Program-made: the position numbers and the translations under genes | Assembly: GCF_000143535.2 (NCBI RefSeq) | Contig: NC_037324.1 | Coordinates: 1,798,001 to 1,862,000, forward strand | Reading direction: 5' to 3' | Length of the DNA: 64,000 nt | Origin: Botrytis cinerea B05.10 | Lineage: Eukaryota > Ascomycota > Leotiomycetes > Helotiales > Sclerotiniaceae | The notes under the pieces: model-generated | The model's database searches: none | Told to the model about the DNA's origin: nothing | What the model saw: only the letters and a program-made list of their open reading frames with translations | In this document: positions 36,305 through 47,829 of the stretch, one piece after another | How positions within the stretch are numbered: the stretch's first letter is position 1 | Layout: every line of letters starts with the position of its first letter

Positions 36305-38450
36305 GGCGTGATCTGCATTGTAATTGGCATGGCACAGAGCAAAGTGAATATAGGTACAATCGATGAAATTGAATCATAAATTATTGGTTTTCGTATAAAT
36401 TGGCTACATGATGACTACTATATGGTTGATTGATAGGGAGACTCAATTTACTTCAACAATGTTAACAAAAAACCCTTACAAACACCTCGGATTTGAGAAA
36501 GCAAGAGAGAATCTTCCACACCAAGTTCGATAGATATCTGCAATGCACAGAATTAAAATCCCACTAGACAGCTCCTGGATTTCTCCTCTCCTCTTCTCAA
36601 TCTCCATCCTATTTGGTATCTCCACGGCTTGTGTTGGGCGTTTTTCTACTTGCTTAATTAATACCAATAAGGATCTATATAAGAAAAGAAGAAGCAGAAA
36701 CGAGAAAGATGCCGCGGTCGGACAGAAGCGGCGATGGAGAGAACCAAAATCGAGAATAAAACAAACAGTGGGAGATCAAAGATGACGGTAGAATCGCACG
36801 AACAGCACAAGAACTAAGATGCTGATGCTGCCTGAAGTTACTTACGGGTATGATCTATACTATGATCTGTGATATGCAATACGCAACCGAGAGACGATGT
36901 CGCAAGCTGTGCTAAACTCTAGTTTTCGTCTGTGTCTTTGGTTGTTCATAGAAAGTACGAGAGTAAAAGGAAGTGAGAAAGGGAGGCTGTCGGAGGCCTT
37001 GAGTAGGTAGAAATTCAGCTTGGTTGAAGTATGCATGCACGCACGCACGCACGCATGCTGCATTTCACCCAGCTTTCTCACCAGCAGTACACTCACTCAC
37101 TCTATGGTCTGCTGTACGCGGGGATGAAAGAGATATCGGTATTTCAGACATATTTTATTATTTCACGGCTTTACGGTTTCATCACCATGATCATGATCAT
37201 GATCATAATCATAATCATCAAATATATATATATATATATATCAACAAAAGCCTCCTGCATTGACTGACTAATCGACTAACCTAACTGACTGGCATTGCAA
37301 AACGAGAAATCAACGAAAAACATCACCTCTTCAATTTCCTGCACGCAATTTTTCTATCTCTCCTCCCTAATCAATCTCCTCGCTACTGTTCTCCTGGCTT
37401 TTTCTATCTGCTCACTGGCAGTCTTCATCCCCACAAGCCGTTGGCGCCCTTGGTCAATTTACCACACTATCTAGACCTTCTGATCCCCCACGTCTCTTCT
37501 CAGCGATATCAATTCCCACACTCAAAAATAACAACAACAGACACAACTGAAAACACGAAACGCTTACTCAACAGCCCACAACTCAAATTCATTCATCAAT
37601 AATAAGTCCACCCACGCAACAACATCAACTAACACGCAGTCAAGGTAGAAGAAATAATCAGATGCAAGCAAAGAGGAACTATTGTGTCTGAGCCTGAAGT
37701 AAGATATTTGATAGGGCAGTGAGCCTTCTCATGTACCTCCACATCAAACCCAATGATAAGAAAGAAATGAAAAAAAGTACGATGAGAAATCCATCAAAGA
37801 CACATGTAAGAAACACCAGGATCCGCGATTGGCGAGATCATGAACCCATCCATCCCAATCCATTGCAATCCGGTTCCTTTGTTGCCCATTTGTCCATCCA
37901 TTCATTTCATCCATCATTACCATGCCCGAGATCCGCATATAAAGAAATGACCCGAGTCCAAATCTAACTCCATCACCAAAATTCAGTATATTTTTTTCCC
38001 ATTCCATCCTAGACCAAACCTAGATGCAAGCTTTTTCCATCCATCCATCCATCTGATCCATATTGATCTACTCTGTATGTGTGCCATACCGAGTCGATAT
38101 GCACCCGATCCCATTCGATTTTGTAGTATTCCCCAAAGTGAAATTCCCCAATCAAATACGCTAACATGACCCTTGAGTCTTCAATCCTTTCCCATTTCTT
38201 GCGCCAATCAATTCCATGACAAGGGTGTTTTCTGCAGATATATCAAGCGACCAAGCGATGAGCCAATCCATTATACTCCAGCTGAAAATTGAAGACATGG
38301 GCGACTATGAGATGTGATACGCAAACAATTAAAATTGAACCAGAGCGGGGAAGGGAAAGGGATAAGACGGGGATTACGAATGCTGCATCGTAGTGAAGCA
38401 CACGTGTTATGCCGCGTGTTAAATTGCGATTAGTTCCCCGTGTGAAATGG
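36305..38450. other. Convergent 3' region with simple repeats
   Basis: No gene supported. Simple repeats include (GCAC)n near 37036-37052, an ATGATC/ATAATC array at 37186-37219, a TA run at 37222-37241 and a CCAT run near 38036-38052. The part next to 38451 is the 3' flank of the NDT80-type gene. Confidence 0.55.
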
Positions 38451-40791
38451 CTAGCTGATATTGAGTTCCTGTGCCAGTGCCATTGTTGGAAAATAACCCT
38501 TGGATTCCGGAACTCCTTCCCACCTTCCACAATGTCTACCCAAAGAATCTTGTGCACCACTGATACTCGGCAACGAGTAGCCACCAGTATTGTATTCTTG
38601 CTTGATTTTTCCTGGCACATATTCCGGAAGACTAGGCAACTGGTTCCGTGGCTCTGCGCCCTCCCATATTGGAGTTGGGTAATACATATAGCAAGGAGCA
38701 TCCTCAATGCTTTTGGCTTCTTCAGCAGAAAGAGTGGGTTCCATGGGAATCTGGAGAGGCCCAGTGCGATAATGGTGGGACCGACCATCGTAAGAACCGT
38801 AGTTGTTGGATCCAGGTAGCATGGAGGAAGTTCCAGACATGGTAACATCGCCCGGGGTACGGGATGATCCGGATGGTGTGTATGAGCCACCACCAGCACC
38901 ACCAGCACCTCCAGGTCCAGAACTTGCATTACTACCTCGTCTTTCGCTCTGGTAATGCCCAGGTGAGCGACCACGCACCACCATTGGTGCAGACATACGA
39001 ACGGCAATTTTTACCCAGCGTTCTGAATGATTGTGGTTAGTACCCAAATCTGCGAAAAGTTCTACAAGCAGGTGATAATATTGTTGAGCTGCTCTACGTT
39101 TTCCGTTATTCGCAGTTGCATTTTTGAATTGGATACGCTCAAAAGTAGCTTCGTTCGGCGGTGAGCTTGGTGACTGACCGAAGGATCCATCGTACATTCC
39201 GCGCGGTCCACCTCCAATACCGTTGTCGCCGCCGTACATGTTATGTGTTGTGTGCGGTCTTGGGGCAACTGCGATTCTTGGCGGCTTATCTTGTGGTCCT
39301 TTGTCTCGTTTGGGAGTGTGCTGGACCAATTCTATTGATTTCCCATCGCGTGAATCTACCACGGCAGCTATGGACATCGCAAATTGCTGCACCTGCGGCC
39401 TCATTCCACCAGACAACAAAAGATATACATTTGCTCCCGGAACGATAGGTTGAAGTGTAAATGAGCAACTCAGCGAAAAATAGTTTCTTCTATAGCAGGT
39501 CCAATCGTTTTCTGCCATGAAAAATCCTTTATCAATTTTGCCAAAGATTTCTGGCGTGATGATCTGTCCGTCAGCCGCCTGCAAAGTGAGGATGACTTCT
39601 GTCGGATTTAGAGGAGGGGTAAGTGGCCCTCCCAGTTGCGAACCCTCCATATTCGCCGGACTTGCGAATCCGCTGTTGGATGGTGATAACGGTACGCCTC
39701 TTACAGTTCCAGAGGTCGACGGAGATCTTGAAATTCCGTCCGCTCTTCGTAAATGTGGTGTTGCACTTGCGTATAAATCTCGTGTGCTTATTGGTGATTG
39801 TGGATGTGGTAAGGCTGGTGAGCGTGAGGGTGGTGCCATTCCAGGGGAGGAGTGACTGTGCGGATAGATCATTATTATCTGTGCACAGAAATGATGGTGT
39901 ATCGAAGTACTTAAAAGGGGGTGGAAGGTACGTACATAGAGTTCAAGCGGGGTTTAAGATCGGGCATAGAAAATAAAGACGAGCTCGGAGAAAAGTACGG
40001 GTTGCTCCCACCTGAGTACGTGGGACCGTTCAGTGTTGACTGATAGGCATGCGCGTATGGGGGGAATGGGATGTTGGACGGGATTGAATTTGGTATCGTG
40101 GGTTCTATCGAGAACACAGGGCTATGAGAGGTACCGGAATCGGAAGTGTAACTGAGCTATCATATCAGCCACGGGTCTAAGTAAGTGTAAGACAAAAGAA
40201 GATAAGGTTCTGAGGAGACACGGCCTGTGGATTAAAAATTCTTCATGGCGGTAATGATGCCCAGTTGGACTGCATATGTATGACAGCCAACACAGCCGTC
40301 AGTGGTACAGAATAGCGGGGACTACTCGCGTGATGCGAACCATTGCGGAAGTGCAGGCGGTTTGGCTTGATCTGAGGCTTAAGTTGTGTGACCACTGGAT
40401 AAGAACAATGACGGAGTGTGAGTCGTGGCAAGCCCACCACATTACCAGCTTTAGCGCAGATCGCACAAGCGGTAGATAGATGCATAATTTTGAAATTAAC
40501 GATAATGAGAGACAACCCAAGGAGTGGTGTATGTGCCTAAATGCAAGGTTGACGAGGGGGTACATCGGGAGAAAAGAAATGACCAACGAATTTTGGGGGG
40601 AAAACTTACCGTACATCATCTGTCGCTGGAATCGTCATGTATCGCATCCCCATATCAGAGGGTAACGACGGAGGGTGAACAAATTCCTGTCTTGTAGAGC
40701 TGTCAGGCTCTGGTTCGGATCCGACAATGCACGAAGACGAATGCCCTGAATAGGCGGTTAGGTCTTGGATATTACCAGATTGAGAGCACAT
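38451..40791 (-). CDS. NDT80/PhoG-family transcription factor (XprG/VIB-1-like)
   Basis: Three exons, 40791-40610, 40151-39932 and 39878-38451, give 609 residues. The p53-like NDT80 DNA-binding domain (about 220-443) is clear: TEVILTLQAADGQIITPEIF, ENDWTCYRRNYFSLSCSF, the PQVQQFAMSIAAVVD strand, RIQFKNATANNGKRRAAQQYY and the basic SAPMVVRGRSPGHY end. Filamentous-fungal members (XprG, VIB-1) control protease production, starvation response and heterokaryon incompatibility; which role applies is not readable here. Flanks are Ser/Pro/Gly-rich, and the C-terminus carries a conserved-looking LPEYVPGKIKQEY segment. The last exon is one long frame. The 5' exons are inferred from splice signals; the second intron uses a weak donor (GTACCT), so translation could instead start at 39872. 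A very long gene-free region lies upstream. Confidence 0.85.
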
Positions 40792-41335
40792 GAAGTGATC
40801 GAGTGTTAATTTTTGAGGAGTAAGGACTATTGGGGTAAGATGGTTAGCATTGGACGATATAAAATCCCCGAGATATTTAAGGTGGTGAGATTGAGATAGG
40901 TTATTGAAATCTTTTCTGGATAAAACGACAAACGGGGCCAACCAGAAACAAGAACGAAAATGAAGATTGCGAAGACAGCGCCAATTGGCCAGAGAATGAA
41001 TTGCGTTGTAAAGACGTGATTAATGAAGCTTTTGGGGGAGAGGGGACGGGGGAGGGGTGAGGGGGATTCTGGCAAAATTCGGATGGAGTGATATGATAGG
41101 GGAGTGGGATGTATAACGTTTTTGGGGTTAGGCTACTGTGTGCGCCTCTTTTTGAATCTCAATATTCTGACTGAGAGGATGCATGGCAGAAGAGTGTGGA
41201 ATGGAGGGTTGTGTTGATGGTTTGATTTCGAACGTCGCACTCGGGAACTTCTTCCATGAAACGTTCCGTTTGACCAATTCACTGTCAGGGCCCGGCATTA
41301 CACTGTATTGCTCTGTGGTTTGTGCTTCATCAGGT

Positions 41336-41456
41336 GTGAGATGCGGGATGTGAGATGTGAGATGTGAGACTTGAGATTTGAGATTTGAGATGTAAGATGT
41401 AGGGTGTAGGGTGTAGGATGTAAGATGTAAGATGTAAGATGTAAGATGCAAGATGG
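41336..41456. repeat. Heptamer array (GATGTAA/GATGTGA)n
   Basis: About seventeen copies of a 7-nt unit, grading from GATGTGA through GATTTGA and GGTGTAG to GATGTAA, about 550 nt upstream of the NDT80-type start codon. Confidence 0.9.
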
Positions 41457-42068
41457 GGGATTTGAGAGTGTGAGGTGTGAAGTGTAGCGGTTGAGATGGA
41501 GGTACGATTGATATTTGACATGAAGACCGCATTGGAGGAATGGAGAATTACTACACCAACCATTTCGCGAGAATTATCAACGACCACTCCAAAATAAAAC
41601 GAGAAGGCATCGAAAATTATTCTCTTCAACTTCGACACTTGGGTTATTTCTCCCATCATTCTTCCGTGCGGATATGATATCAAAAAAGAGATGCGGGAGG
41701 TTTTGCTGAATACAACCACCAAAATCAACTGTTTTTGTGGATGGAGAATCGTTCCCCCCCCCAAAGTGCAGCTGAAAGCTGCAGAGAAGTACAATTTGGT
41801 TGAAGAATTGAACGAGAAGGGGCAAGGGGAGGCGTCGATCACAGATAAAAAAGATGGATTGATGGCGGGCTTACTTACTATCGTTCATTTGCAGCCTCGC
41901 CCCGTCCAAATCTCTCGACTTTCCACGATAATACTATCTTGGTGAAGTCGTGGGTGCAACGTCCAAATTCGACGTCAAGCCGGATGGGAGAGAGTGAGAC
42001 GCAGCGGTACCAGTCCACGGTGGCGATGAAAACGAACAAATAATGCGCGGCGGAGGGGAGTGGAGAGC

Positions 42069-42118
42069 TGTGGTTGTGGTTGTGGTTGTGGTTGTGGGTG
42101 TGGGTGTGGGTGTGGGTA
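42069..42118. repeat. Hexamer array (GGTTGT)n-(GGGTGT)n
   Basis: Eight hexamers, half GGTTGT and half GGGTGT. It is not the usual fungal telomere repeat TTAGGG. Confidence 0.9.
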
Positions 42119-45100
42119 TGGTGACGGTATAATTTTCTCAGGACGATGGGTGAGTCGTCTCATGTACTTGAGTGCGAGACACGAACAGATAAACAGCAGC
42201 AACAACGGGTTGTCACCGTCGTCCGTCCCGGAAGATGGGTTGAACGAAAAAGGTGTTGACGGAGGCTGTGATTTGGCGGAAGGCGGATGATATAGATGAT
42301 ATAGATGATATAGGTAATAATTTGATGTAATGTGCTAAAGTCAGGCCAGAGGGGGGAAAGGGTTGTACGGCAGGCGATAAAGAGTCGAGGCGACAAAATG
42401 ATCTGGAGCCAAATCGAAATGATGCAAATTGAAACCCAAAACAATTTAAATAAATAAAAATAAAAAAACAATAAAAAAAAAACAAGCCTCCCGGGGAGAA
42501 ATGTGCAATAATTCAAGGAACAAAAATTTTCTTTCTTCTCTCTCCTGTCCTTTCTTTTTTCCGACTTCTCTACCTCCCCTGGCCTTGTCTTGGTCTTTTT
42601 CGCGGGGTGTGAAGGGCTGCCTCTCGTTGCTGCGTGCTGCGTGCTGCTTCTTGCTTGCGACTCACTGCTGGAAGCTATCGTGCGTGCTTTTGCGAAATTA
42701 CACGCTGAGAATGTAAAAGCTGAAGTGCCGTTCCCTATTCGTCGCCCGGTTGCTGTATAGTGTATACTGATGCAAACGCACTGTTCGAGCAGGCCTGAAG
42801 AGTCCCTGTAGATTTGGAATTGGTGCCCTGGGGTTGGGATTGGCTATGGGGTCGATTTTGATGGGGTCCCAAGTAGCCTTGTCGAAACAAGAATTAAAAA
42901 AGCTGATCGAGGGTCAAAAAGTGGTGAGAGTGGCTTTCTTACGCCGCTAATCCTCCTCCGTTAAGTTCTAAGAATATCCTCAATTGTCCCTTGAAAAGGC
43001 CTTGGATGCCCACCGAGACTAAGGCACTCGGCGAAAGTTACGCTGAAAGGGCTGTGGCAGAGATTCAAGAATCGCTATTGAACAGGGTCGAATCTGCTGA
43101 ATAGAGTGTCCAGGGTGTGATTGATTACTGCGACGGCTGCAATGGAGCGGTAATATGCACGAAATTGCCAGGAATATCCTCGCAGTACCGTCCGTACTTC
43201 TCAACGTTCGGTAGGGAGATGCTGAGTTTCTTGCTTAAATCTTACCCGTCCCCGGCTTATTGTTTCAAATCCTCACGCACAGGGGAACGATTCAAAGCGG
43301 CGTGTAACGATGGAACGGATGCAAGAAAGAAAAAAAGGTCGTGTTAAGAAGATTCGACGAATCCAACAGTCCCACAATTGAGCGAGCTGCTACTAATCGA
43401 GGTCTGATTTTTTTCCTATTGATTGACTTCTCCTTCCAATGTATTTCGGGAACCTCCTTTTGTCCAGTCGCAGCTCGTTGCTGTGCTGAGACGCACTGCA
43501 CTGCACCGCGTCGCTGGTCTGTCTGCTAAATTGCTTGCTGTCTTCGGCAACGCTCTTTTCGAATGTTTTACCGTTTTAGGGGTTCACCTGGGTCGCGGAA
43601 GCGCAACGGTAAAGTAGCTCCGAGCTTGCGTGCAATGGTCGCAATCTAAGTTTTCGGGGGTGGTAGCTGGCGCCTCGTGGGAACTGGAACCAGCTTCCGA
43701 CGATGGGCAGCGATGACTTGATGCGTTCTTGATAGGCTGGCTGGGCTGTATGGATGTGAAAATGGATTCACGGTCCCTTGAAGTCTAATGCCTGCTGATC
43801 CTCTAATGTTGGGGGCCAAGTATTGGAACAAATGAAGTAATAGCCGTCGTTGGGCAGGCCGTGCGTGTAGTGAGGTGAGAGCTACCCGTGTGCAGGCAAG
43901 AGTATGCCGATTATGAAAATGTTCCAGATTGCTGATGCTTGATTGATGGAGCGAGCGAGTTAAGTATAGTACGGTGGGTTGTAGTGGATGTACTGTAAAG
44001 TATGCAGGCGAGGATAAGTCTGGGATGGTGGGTAAGCGTGCGCGTGAATGGTGCTTTCGGATGTCTCAACGAAGTATGGATGGTATTGTGTGTTCTTTTA
44101 TAGAACGAACATCAACGAGCAGATTGAGAAAGTTATTGTTTGAGACGGAAATATTTCACTCTTCCGTCTGGATATCCTCTTATTTTGTTTCAATGTTTGC
44201 CTCGGGGGTTAATCCGATCGAGTTCAATTGCGACAATGCGATTGCGGAAAATTGCAGAAATTTCTGGAGAACTAACGTACGAAAACTGTTGGCTATAATG
44301 CAGTTAGCCTACGAAGCATTTTCCAGATAGACTTCCGATCGAATGAACAAGGATAGCGAGCTCGACACAATGCAGGAAGGACGATTTCGGGATCATGAAT
44401 ATAATTTGTGGGCGAAGAATAGAGATTATGCTCCTCCACCAAAAGGGCATAACGTGGCTAGGGTCTTGAATGCACGGCTGATCCAATGCGCCGGTTAATG
44501 GTTGATGGAAGGGTTGTGATAAAGCAATGAGAGCAGAAATGAGGGAAGATTCATGTACTGACGGGATGAGCCAATTTTCAATTCGTTGAAGTTTGGATAT
44601 CTGTATGGAGAGTGCTGGTGTGCTGAACGCAGTACTGCAAGCTTGATTGGCGACAGGTGTCCCCTTGAACTTGCCGCCAGAACAAATTTGATATGCTGAG
44701 AAGGGATGTGTGAATGGATGATAATCTGTATCCTTGAGGCTGACTTGAAACGTCCGCTGGTAACGTAATTTTATATTGGTGCGAGATGATGTTGAAGGAG
44801 CAGGATCTTGCAGATTAATGATATTGATATGTGTGATATGTATGATGAGTATATTGCAAGCTGCAGTTTATTTTCAACGAGGAGAGATGTTGAGATATAT
44901 GATACCCGACTATTGATACTAACGCCGTCGAGTTTGGTTGGAAAGTCTCAAAATGTTTGCTGCTTATTAGCACGTGGAGTAGTCAATACGTCTATCTCTG
45001 CTAGTACATATCAGTTCTTTCTCTTTCGAGCAGGTTGACGTGATTTTTGGCTATGACAAGTTCCAATCTCCTGGAACTGGATTTAACGTTACCAAAAGCC

Positions 45101-46256
45101 GGAGGTACCGAAAGATACTCGTACAAAGTTTGAATCAATAAAGCTTCCGGGTGAAAAGAACGTTGTGCAAGATCAAGGGCCAAATGATAGTGATCCTTCT
45201 TTTCTTTGGAACCAACTAAAACTTTGATAGGAAGACCTCGAGTGTATTAGCTTCCTTTAAGCTTTACTGACAAGCAGCACAAGATGTATGATCTAGCTCG
45301 AGATCATTGTCGATAGTTTAGGGAGCAGTGTGTGAGCCTAGAATAGAGCCAATGAAAAAAAAAACTAAAGTTCGTGGTCAAGCAAGCAGCCGTAACGACC
45401 TTCTTTTGCGTTGGCAAACTAACACTTGAACTGGGGGTCCTTCGATGCAGGAACACAATGTCTAGTTGCTGGAAGTCTATCTAGATTTGGTGGAGCACGT
45501 ATGTGGATGATCTACCAAATCTGAGCTATCGTATCCACCAGGTACCGCCGGCTTAGGGTGCCCGGAGCGTCCTTTGAGAGCCTCACACGATTTCCTTTTT
45601 CTGCAAATCATCAGTGGCGGGCGGGGAAAGATTTAGTGAGTCAATTACAAGCCGAAACCTAAATGAATATCAACAAGCAAGGTCTTTACCAAATTAGACG
45701 GCTGCGGTCTGGTGCGCATGCTGAAGCGAGAATCATGATTGGACAATAGGGGACATAATATTGACAGAGCCTTTTACGAGCTATGAGCCTCGAAATGCGC
45801 CCTCATAAAGATCGAGATATGTCTATTGGCCATTCAAGGGAGGGAAGGTGCATCCTATAGCCAACGGAAGTTCTTGAGATCTGTTTGTCTTTCTTTTTTT
45901 GCAGTGTTTTTCCGAGAAAGGGTAAGTGGGGGATTTGCAACCTGTTGTGACACTGTAGTATTAGCCACTTAAGCGTCCAAGTTGTTTTGAAGGCTGCAGG
46001 TTAGTATTTTGGACCCTTTCCATAGAACATCCACAATAAGACTTGCTGCAAATACCTAGGTAGGAAGAGCAAGGTGACGGTACTTCCAAGTCCAAGTCAA
46101 TGTCTAGGGGTGTCGTTTGTTTGCTGCCAAATTTAGATAAAAATCTTGCGTGATTTTTTTCGACTACGGTAAATTTTAATCAATTAAGCGTGTGAGGGGA
46201 AGTCCACTAGTGCCCAAGACCCTAGACCTAGGTAGGTATTTTGCGGATTTACCCCA

Positions 46257-46362
46257 AGGTTCCAGCTGCAAGGTTCAAGGTTCAAGGTTCAAACGCAAAA
46301 GCAAAAGCAAAAGCACAGCGAGCTAGAGCCAGAGCCAGAGCCAGAGCGAGCAATAGCAAGCG
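46257..46362. repeat. Three stacked short tandem repeats
   Basis: AAGGTTC (three to four copies), then CAAAAG (four copies), then AGAGCC (four copies) follow one another within about 105 nt. No coding role is apparent. Confidence 0.8.
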
Positions 46363-47526
46363 ACAACTAGCAACAGCACACTTTCTTCTCGCACCCTTAT
46401 CAAGTTCTCATCAAGACTTCCAAAATGTATGACGACGGCGTAATCAACTACCGATAAGTACATGAATATCCAGCGAACTTCATCCAATCGGTTTGCCGGC
46501 CTGCGAAATTAATGCGTCCCAAACTCCCCCAAAAGACGAAAAGGGCCGTCTCTCATGGTGACATGGTACTATTGAAGCTTCTCGGACTTCAATGTCTCAG
46601 CCCCTTACAATTATCGTTGCTATCAGAGAGATAAAGGTGCCTATTCAATAGGAGATCTTCATCAGACGGTATTGCCTTGCTTTTAGTGTGCTTTAGGGAG
46701 AAACATTGAGATACATTTCGATGAAGTTCGATTGATTATCCAGGTATCAAGCATACACTCACTCTTTCTATTATCGTCTGCTCCACTTCTAGCTGACCGA
46801 GTCAAATGGTCGACTACCGAGGGTCAACCACGGCTTTCATTCAGAGGCAGACTTATCAGCTGCTTCCCTAGACTGCGCCATGTTTGACATTTTTGACATT
46901 TCTTAGCTGGAAACCAAGATGACGCCGATGTGTGCTTGAATCTTTCCCTTCATATGCTCGCACCTCTTCCTAGCTCGATTCTCCCTAGTGGGGATCGTGC
47001 AGGAAGACGAGATTACTGTGTTTGATAAAGTAGGCCATGACAGTCTCGTAAACATTGAGTGCCCTGGACCGCGCTACAGCCTAGTAAGTCCTAATTTGAA
47101 TGTCAAATGCAATGTCCCGGCAACTATCTTCCGCATCCAGTATGCATCGACTTCACAACTTTCTCTTCGAAAATAGTGCAAAGGTCTTACTGCAAACCAT
47201 GGACGGAGAATTCCCATGGCGTCTGTTGTCATCTTTGATGTCAAACTCACTGAACGCACATCTCATACACTCATTTCTATCAAAACCTGGATCTTTCAAA
47301 AGTTCACTTGGCGAGTCGAAAGCATATTTAACAAGATGTATTTCGGATAACATCTCGATGGCTTTTAGAGCTATGCTGGCTCCAAATCTTCCCCGCAGGG
47401 ACGTGGGTTATAGAGCGTATGAGTGAGCAGGTGAGAAGCCAAAGAATAGCAAGCCGAAGGCCGAGAACAACCAAGGGATCACCACTACGCTCCATGGATT
47501 AATTATCTGCCATAATCTTCAATGCT

Positions 47527-47829
47527 TCACGAATCACGAATGAGGATCTCGCATTCTATCAAATAGTACGGATAGGCATACTGACAGATCATACGTCGAT
47601 TCGCCTTCTCACATGCCGCTAAATCTGTGTACAGAAAGGTGCCGCGCTGATATCCAGTCACGCACATACAGAATCTGCATGAAGGACGATGCTTGCTGCA
47701 CGGATCCGGAACACAGCTCCCCTCTGAACACGTGAGCCTTGTTTCATTTTCGCCCCCTTTGAATGGAATAGTGATAATGCCCAGTTTTGGGCCCAAGAAG
47801 TCAGATTTCCTTATTTCAGCCAAATGCAC
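47527..47829 (-). CDS. Doubtful Cys-rich short ORF
   Basis: A 100-codon frame from ATG 47829. Its middle is Cys-rich (CSEGSCVPDPCSKHRPSC, then RFCMCVTGY) with a later AACEKANRRMICQ, nine Cys in all including one near the end. There is no signal peptide on this frame and I found no upstream exon supplying one. It could be a relic of a small secreted protein, an exon of an unresolved gene, or chance. The Cys spacing is the only reason it is listed. Confidence 0.22.
   Translation of the reverse strand: MHLAEIRKSDFLGPKLGIITIPFKGGENETRLTCSEGSCVPDPCSKHRPSCRFCMCVTGYQRGTFLYTDLAACEKANRRMICQYAYPYYLIECEILIRDS

Noticed and set aside
40827..41075. Minus-strand frame with a hydrophobic segment upstream of the NDT80-type gene
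   Set aside because: It overlaps the region directly upstream of the first NDT80 exon in another frame, is short, and the hydrophobic stretch alone is weak evidence.
42069..42118. Possible internal telomere-like repeat
   Set aside because: Units are GGTTGT and GGGTGT, not TTAGGG, and the tract is only 50 nt.
43974..44330. 118-codon plus-strand frame
   Set aside because: No domain, no signal peptide, no introns; length is within chance expectation for 14 kb of non-coding DNA on six frames.
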